DNA of 64,000 nt, taken from contig CP048717.1 in NCBI GenBank assembly GCA_022641835.1, positions 434,001 through 498,000 on the forward strand, in the 5' to 3' direction. The DNA comes from Petasospora fabianii. Lineage: Eukaryota; Ascomycota; Saccharomycetes; Phaffomycetales; Wickerhamomycetaceae. Shown here one piece after another: positions 60,668 through 64,000 of the stretch (positions are counted from its first letter, which is position 1; the number at the start of each line of letters is the position of its first letter). The notes beneath the pieces were generated by a model. It did no database searches, had not been told where the DNA came from, and saw only the letters and a program-made list of their open reading frames with translations. Position numbers and translations under genes: made by a program.

Positions 60668-61858
60668 ATGACATCCACAATCACTGATTTTTTACCCCAG
60701 ATCACATCTCTCCAGTCAGAATACGTCTCGCTCACCTCGGTACTAGCTACCGAGACTGAACGTGCCGGTTTTATCCAGGCATCCCGTTCTCTCGACTATG
60801 TCGTTGCCTCCCTGGCTCTATACTCTGCCGAGCAGGCCGAGTTCACTGCCACTGCCACACAGGCTATCGAGTCTGCCTCCGTTGCGGTCTCAGAGGTCTC
60901 AGCAGTGCTCTCGTCCCTCTCGAAGGCTGATAACATATATGGAACGACACCAAGTTATGGAGGAAACATGGCGATGGCCATCGTGATGGGTATCTTCTTT
61001 GCTGCTCATACTGTCCTTGGTGTTTTCTTCAGTACCTGGTGGTTTGGTGTGAGTTATTTCTGTGGTGCAGGGCTTGAGATGGCTGGATACATTGGAAGAA
61101 CACTTAGTGCTGATGATACAAGTGCCCTGGATCCTTTCCTATTGCAGATCATCACTTTAACCATCGCACCATGTTTCATTATGGCTGGCATCTACTACTT
61201 ACTTGCCCAACTGATTATGATCTATGGCACTCAATTTGCACTGCTTAAGCCGATGTGGTACTCATACATCTTCATCACCTGTGATGTCATCTCCCTTGTG
61301 ATTCAGGCCGCTGGTGGTGGATTGGCCGCTACTGCCCTCACAGAGTATAAGTCTTCTGATGGTGGTACCCATGTCATGGTTGCTGGTTTGGCTTTCCAGG
61401 TGTTTTCCATGAGTGTTTTCTTGTTCTTGTTTGGTCACTTCTTTTGGAAGATTCATTATCTTAGAAAAGGTCATGAAGAGCTCGAACGAATGTTCAACCC
61501 AAATTATCAACATCTCAGAAAGAACAAACTGTTCAACTATTTCCCCATTGTGATTCTTATTGGTGTGTTGTTCGTCTATACGAGATCAATCTATAGAGTG
61601 GTTGAACTTGCTGAAGGTTGGAGAGGATTCCTTATAACACACGAGGTGTACTTTATGATTCTTGATGCATTGATGATGGCATTGACTTGTCTTCTATTCA
61701 TCCCATTCCACCCGGGATTCATGCTTGGTAGGGGATCAATTCCAGTTCAAGGTACGCTATCTTACAAGAAGATGATAAAGGCTAGAGAGGCTAAGGAGTT
61801 TTCGGAGAACGATGGTAAGGAGGATGGAACCGGTGAACCAGAGCGGTACCATGTTTGA
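60668..61858 (+). CDS. RTA1/RSB1-like membrane transporter, copy A
   Basis: Encodes 396 residues. An 85-residue Ser/Thr/Ala-rich outer N-tail precedes seven hydrophobic segments (about 95-375). The family-type block YFCGAGLEMAGYIGRTL is followed by PCFIMAGIYYLLAQLI, then VIQAAGGGLAATA and FVYTRSIYRVVELAEGWRGFL...HEVYFMILDALMM. These are hallmark RTA1-like (lipid-translocating exporter) motifs. S. cerevisiae members include Rsb1 (sphingoid base efflux), Rta1 and Ylr046C. Which substrate this one carries is not readable. A tandem paralogue follows. Confidence 0.93.
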   Translation: MTSTITDFLPQITSLQSEYVSLTSVLATETERAGFIQASRSLDYVVASLALYSAEQAEFTATATQAIESASVAVSEVSAVLSSLSKADNIYGTTPSYGGNMAMAIVMGIFFAAHTVLGVFFSTWWFGVSYFCGAGLEMAGYIGRTLSADDTSALDPFLLQIITLTIAPCFIMAGIYYLLAQLIMIYGTQFALLKPMWYSYIFITCDVISLVIQAAGGGLAATALTEYKSSDGGTHVMVAGLAFQVFSMSVFLFLFGHFFWKIHYLRKGHEELERMFNPNYQHLRKNKLFNYFPIVILIGVLFVYTRSIYRVVELAEGWRGFLITHEVYFMILDALMMALTCLLFIPFHPGFMLGRGSIPVQGTLSYKKMIKAREAKEFSENDGKEDGTGEPERYHV

Positions 61859-62794
61859 TATTCGGGGATACAATTTCTTAACATGTGTGTAATAGATCTT
61901 TCTTTTTTTGATTTCTACAATCTTGAGTGTTTCAAATGAAGGATGCTTCCTTATTTATATATTGTTCAAAGTTTGAAGCATCATGCAAAAGGCCAAAAAG
62001 AGAGTTTTCCAAACACTACAGTGATCGCATGTATTTAGCATGTTAGTTAGTAATGACCCATTTTCATAGAGTACGTGCATAGACAGTAGCCAAAGCGGAT
62101 ATATGTTTGGGGTGAGCTACGCAGATAAGACTATTAGTAATGTTGTTGTTCTTGTCGTTCTTGTTGTTGGATCGGGTTTAGTCGGCTTATTATAAAGAAT
62201 GTAGGGGATTTTCTATAGAGGTATTTTTTTATATACATCTTGGACAGGAAGTGCAGTTGACGAGGTGCGACTCCGAAACACATTACAACGAAGAGCACAA
62301 TTGAGACGAGGTTTAGTGAAGGATTTATAGGTTTCGAAGCATCTCCTCTCTAATATTGCCATATTTTATGACAATAGAGCCTTTATTCCAGTAGTTTTCC
62401 AGTTTGGATGCTGTTTAGGCATTTCCCAACTCAGGAGTACTCGGCGGAAGCTCTCGGGTTTTAGCGGGCGGTAGCTCTCGGGTTTACTCGGCTATAGCTT
62501 TATCACCATTTCCTTGCATCTGCAATGGGTTGGCCTTATTAATGAATGATTCTTGGGAATACTTAAAAAGGCCTTTGACATCTCCCCGATTGCTCAATGT
62601 TTCAAGTTATCCTTACAGACTCTGTGCAACCGACCAATCTTCAAAGAAGGGCTCATCAATCCACTGCCCAAACCTGCCTTTCTTACTGTTGGGTAGACTT
62701 GGAAGCTCATCGACTTAGAAGTCAGACTCTTGAAGACGTTGAACCCTGAGATCCACTAACACCCAGAGACCTTGAACCCTGAGATCTACAAACA
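61859..62794. other. Intergenic region between the duplicates, with DIP2 3' relic
   Basis: 936 bases. From 61992 it repeats the DIP2 end: a reading AKKRVFQTLQ plus stop survives, then the flank ATTTAGCATGTTAGTTAGTAATGACCC with small differences. The rest is a diverged copy of 59927-60667 with indels. No active gene start for DIP2 is here. Confidence 0.75.
61992..62024 (+). pseudogene. Relic of the DIP2 3' end
   Basis: Eleven codons including the stop (AKKRVFQTLQ and stop). Differences from DIP2 are all at third positions or silent: GTA to GTT, CTG to CTA, and stop TAA to TGA. It has no start and is a by-product of the tandem duplication. Confidence 0.75.
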
Positions 62795-64000
62795 ATGACA
62801 TCCACAATCACTGATTTTTTACCCCAGATCACATCTCTCCAGTCAGAATACGTCTCGCTGACCTCGGTACTAGCTACCGAGACGGAACGTATTGGTTTTA
62901 TCCAGGCATCCCGATCTCTTGATTATGTCGTTGCCTCCCTGGCTCTCTACTCTGCCGAGCAGGCCCAGTTAACTGCCACGGGTACACAAGCTGTTAAGTC
63001 TGCCTCCGCTGCTGTTTCTTCGGTATCAGAGGTGCTCTTATCCATCTCGAAGGTGGAGAACGTCTACGGTGGCATGACGCCAAGTTATGGAGGAAACATG
63101 GCGATGGCCATCGTAATGGGCATCTTCTTCAGTGCCCCCACTGTCCTTGGTGTCATGTTTAATACCTGGTGGTTCGGTGTGAGCTACTTCTGCGGAACCG
63201 GGCTCGAGATGGCTGGGTACATTGGAAGAACACTTAGTGCCCATGATACAAGTGCCATTGATCCTTTCTTATTGCAGATCATCACTTTGACACTCGCGCC
63301 ATGTTTCATTATGGCTGCTATCTACTACTTACTTGGCCAACTGGTTATGGTCTACGGCACTCAGTTTGCACTGCTCAGGCCTATGTGGTACTCGTACATC
63401 TTTATCGCCTGTGATGTTATCTCGCTCACAGTTCAGGCTGCTGGTGGTGGTTTGGCCGCTACTGCTCTCAAAGAATTCAGATCCTCTGACGGTGGTACTC
63501 ATGTTATGGTTGCTGGTTTGGCCTTTCAGGTGTGTTCCATGAGTGTGTTTTTGTTCTTGTTTGTTCACTTCTTTTGGAAGATCCATTATCTTAGAAAAGG
63601 ACATAAAGAGCTCGAACCAATGTTCAACCCAGATTATAAGGATCTCAGGCAGAACAAGCTGTTCAGCTATTTCCCTGTTGTAATTCTCATTGCTGTGTTG
63701 TTCGTCTATACGAGATCCATCTACAGAGTTATTGAACTCGCTGAAGGTTGGACCGGGTTCCTTATCACACACGAGGTGTACTTTATGATTCTTGATGCTT
63801 TGATGATGGCATTGACTTGTCTCCTCTTCATACCATTCCACCCGGGATTTATGCTTGGCAAGGGAGAGATTCCAGTTCAAGGTATGCCATCTTACAAGAA
63901 GATGATTAAGGCTAGCCAGGCTGAGGAGTTTTCGGAGAACGACGGCAAAGAGGGTGGAACCGCTGAGGGAGTCTACGGTGAACCAGAGCAGTATCATGCT
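62795..64000 (+). CDS. RTA1/RSB1-like membrane transporter, copy B (right end outside window)
   Basis: Open from ATG 62795 to the window edge (402 codons, no stop yet). Same start MTSTITDFLPQITSLQSEY as copy A, same seven segments and same motifs (GLEMAGYIGRTL, CFIMAAIYYLL, RSIYRVIELAEGW). Substitutions are spread over helices and loops, for example RKGHKELEPMFNPDYKDLRQ against RKGHEELERMFNPNYQHLRK. It ends in a tail slightly longer than copy A (EGVYGEPEQYHA). Intact as far as seen. The first 90 coding bases and the flank before them are almost identical to copy A, while the rest differs more. Confidence 0.92.
   Translation, partial: MTSTITDFLPQITSLQSEYVSLTSVLATETERIGFIQASRSLDYVVASLALYSAEQAQLTATGTQAVKSASAAVSSVSEVLLSISKVENVYGGMTPSYGGNMAMAIVMGIFFSAPTVLGVMFNTWWFGVSYFCGTGLEMAGYIGRTLSAHDTSAIDPFLLQIITLTLAPCFIMAAIYYLLGQLVMVYGTQFALLRPMWYSYIFIACDVISLTVQAAGGGLAATALKEFRSSDGGTHVMVAGLAFQVCSMSVFLFLFVHFFWKIHYLRKGHKELEPMFNPDYKDLRQNKLFSYFPVVILIAVLFVYTRSIYRVIELAEGWTGFLITHEVYFMILDALMMALTCLLFIPFHPGFMLGKGEIPVQGMPSYKKMIKASQAEEFSENDGKEGGTAEGVYGEPEQYHA

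Larger units (their letters stand above)
59894..61991 (+). repeat. Tandem duplication, copy 1
   Basis: About 2.1 kb unit covering the last 11 codons of DIP2, its 3' flank and a whole RTA1-like gene. Copy 2 starts at 61992. Homology may extend back to about 59877. Confidence 0.8.

Overview
This is a stretch of a budding-yeast (Saccharomycotina) nuclear chromosome. Four genes carry recognisable spliceosomal introns, and a fifth probably does. The clear ones have TACTAAC branch points with 5' splice sites GTGAGT, GTACGT or GTAAGT. The gene set is typically yeast: AIM9, SDS3, SSP120, AST1, DIT1 and orthologues of the S. cerevisiae loci YFR006W, YCR023C and YNL011C. CUG is read as leucine: the invariant Leu of the MCM7 AANPLYGR motif is encoded by CTG at 47610-47612, so this is not a CUG-Ser or CUG-Ala clade species. 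I cannot name the species. I noticed no tRNA, rRNA, transposon, LTR or viral remnant.

Layout, left: the 5' part of the meiotic gene ZIP4/SPO22 (runs off the left edge), AIM9, RCN1 (calcineurin regulator), RPL5, a GAP1-type amino acid permease, a spliced SAP-domain membrane protein, eIF5A (spliced), a spliced Myb/SANT-like protein of unknown role, a YFR006W-type metallopeptidase, SDS3 and ISU1.

Middle: a GIP3/HER1-like LRR protein, an MFS carrier (YCR023C type), the CofD-like YNL011C orthologue, SSP120, a small unknown ORF, BUD32, a seven-helix membrane protein of unknown role, AST1, DPH3, and RPS8 with a 5'UTR intron.

Right: tandem UBC6 and UBC6-like genes, GPH1, MCM7, a DIT1-type isocyanide synthase family gene, TAF12, the divergent pair DCN1/APC2, DIP2 (UTP12), and two tandem RTA1/RSB1-like transporters. 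The second transporter runs off the right edge.

Most genes are unrelated housekeeping functions, as is normal for yeast. Some themes recur. Ribosome production is covered by RPL5, RPS8, DIP2, eIF5A and DPH3. Ubiquitin and cullin systems are covered by UBC6, the UBC6-like gene, DCN1 and APC2. Meiosis and spores are covered by ZIP4 and DIT1. The most interesting items are: a UBC6 paralogue that has lost its membrane anchor and gained an acidic tail with SUMO-interaction-like motifs; a 2.1-kb tandem duplication that copied the last codons of DIP2 along with the transporter gene; a dense set of perfect palindromes upstream of AST1; a shared Tbf1-like plus Cbf1-like promoter code on both ribosomal protein genes; and a Myb/SANT gene whose first exon is visible only through its splice signals.
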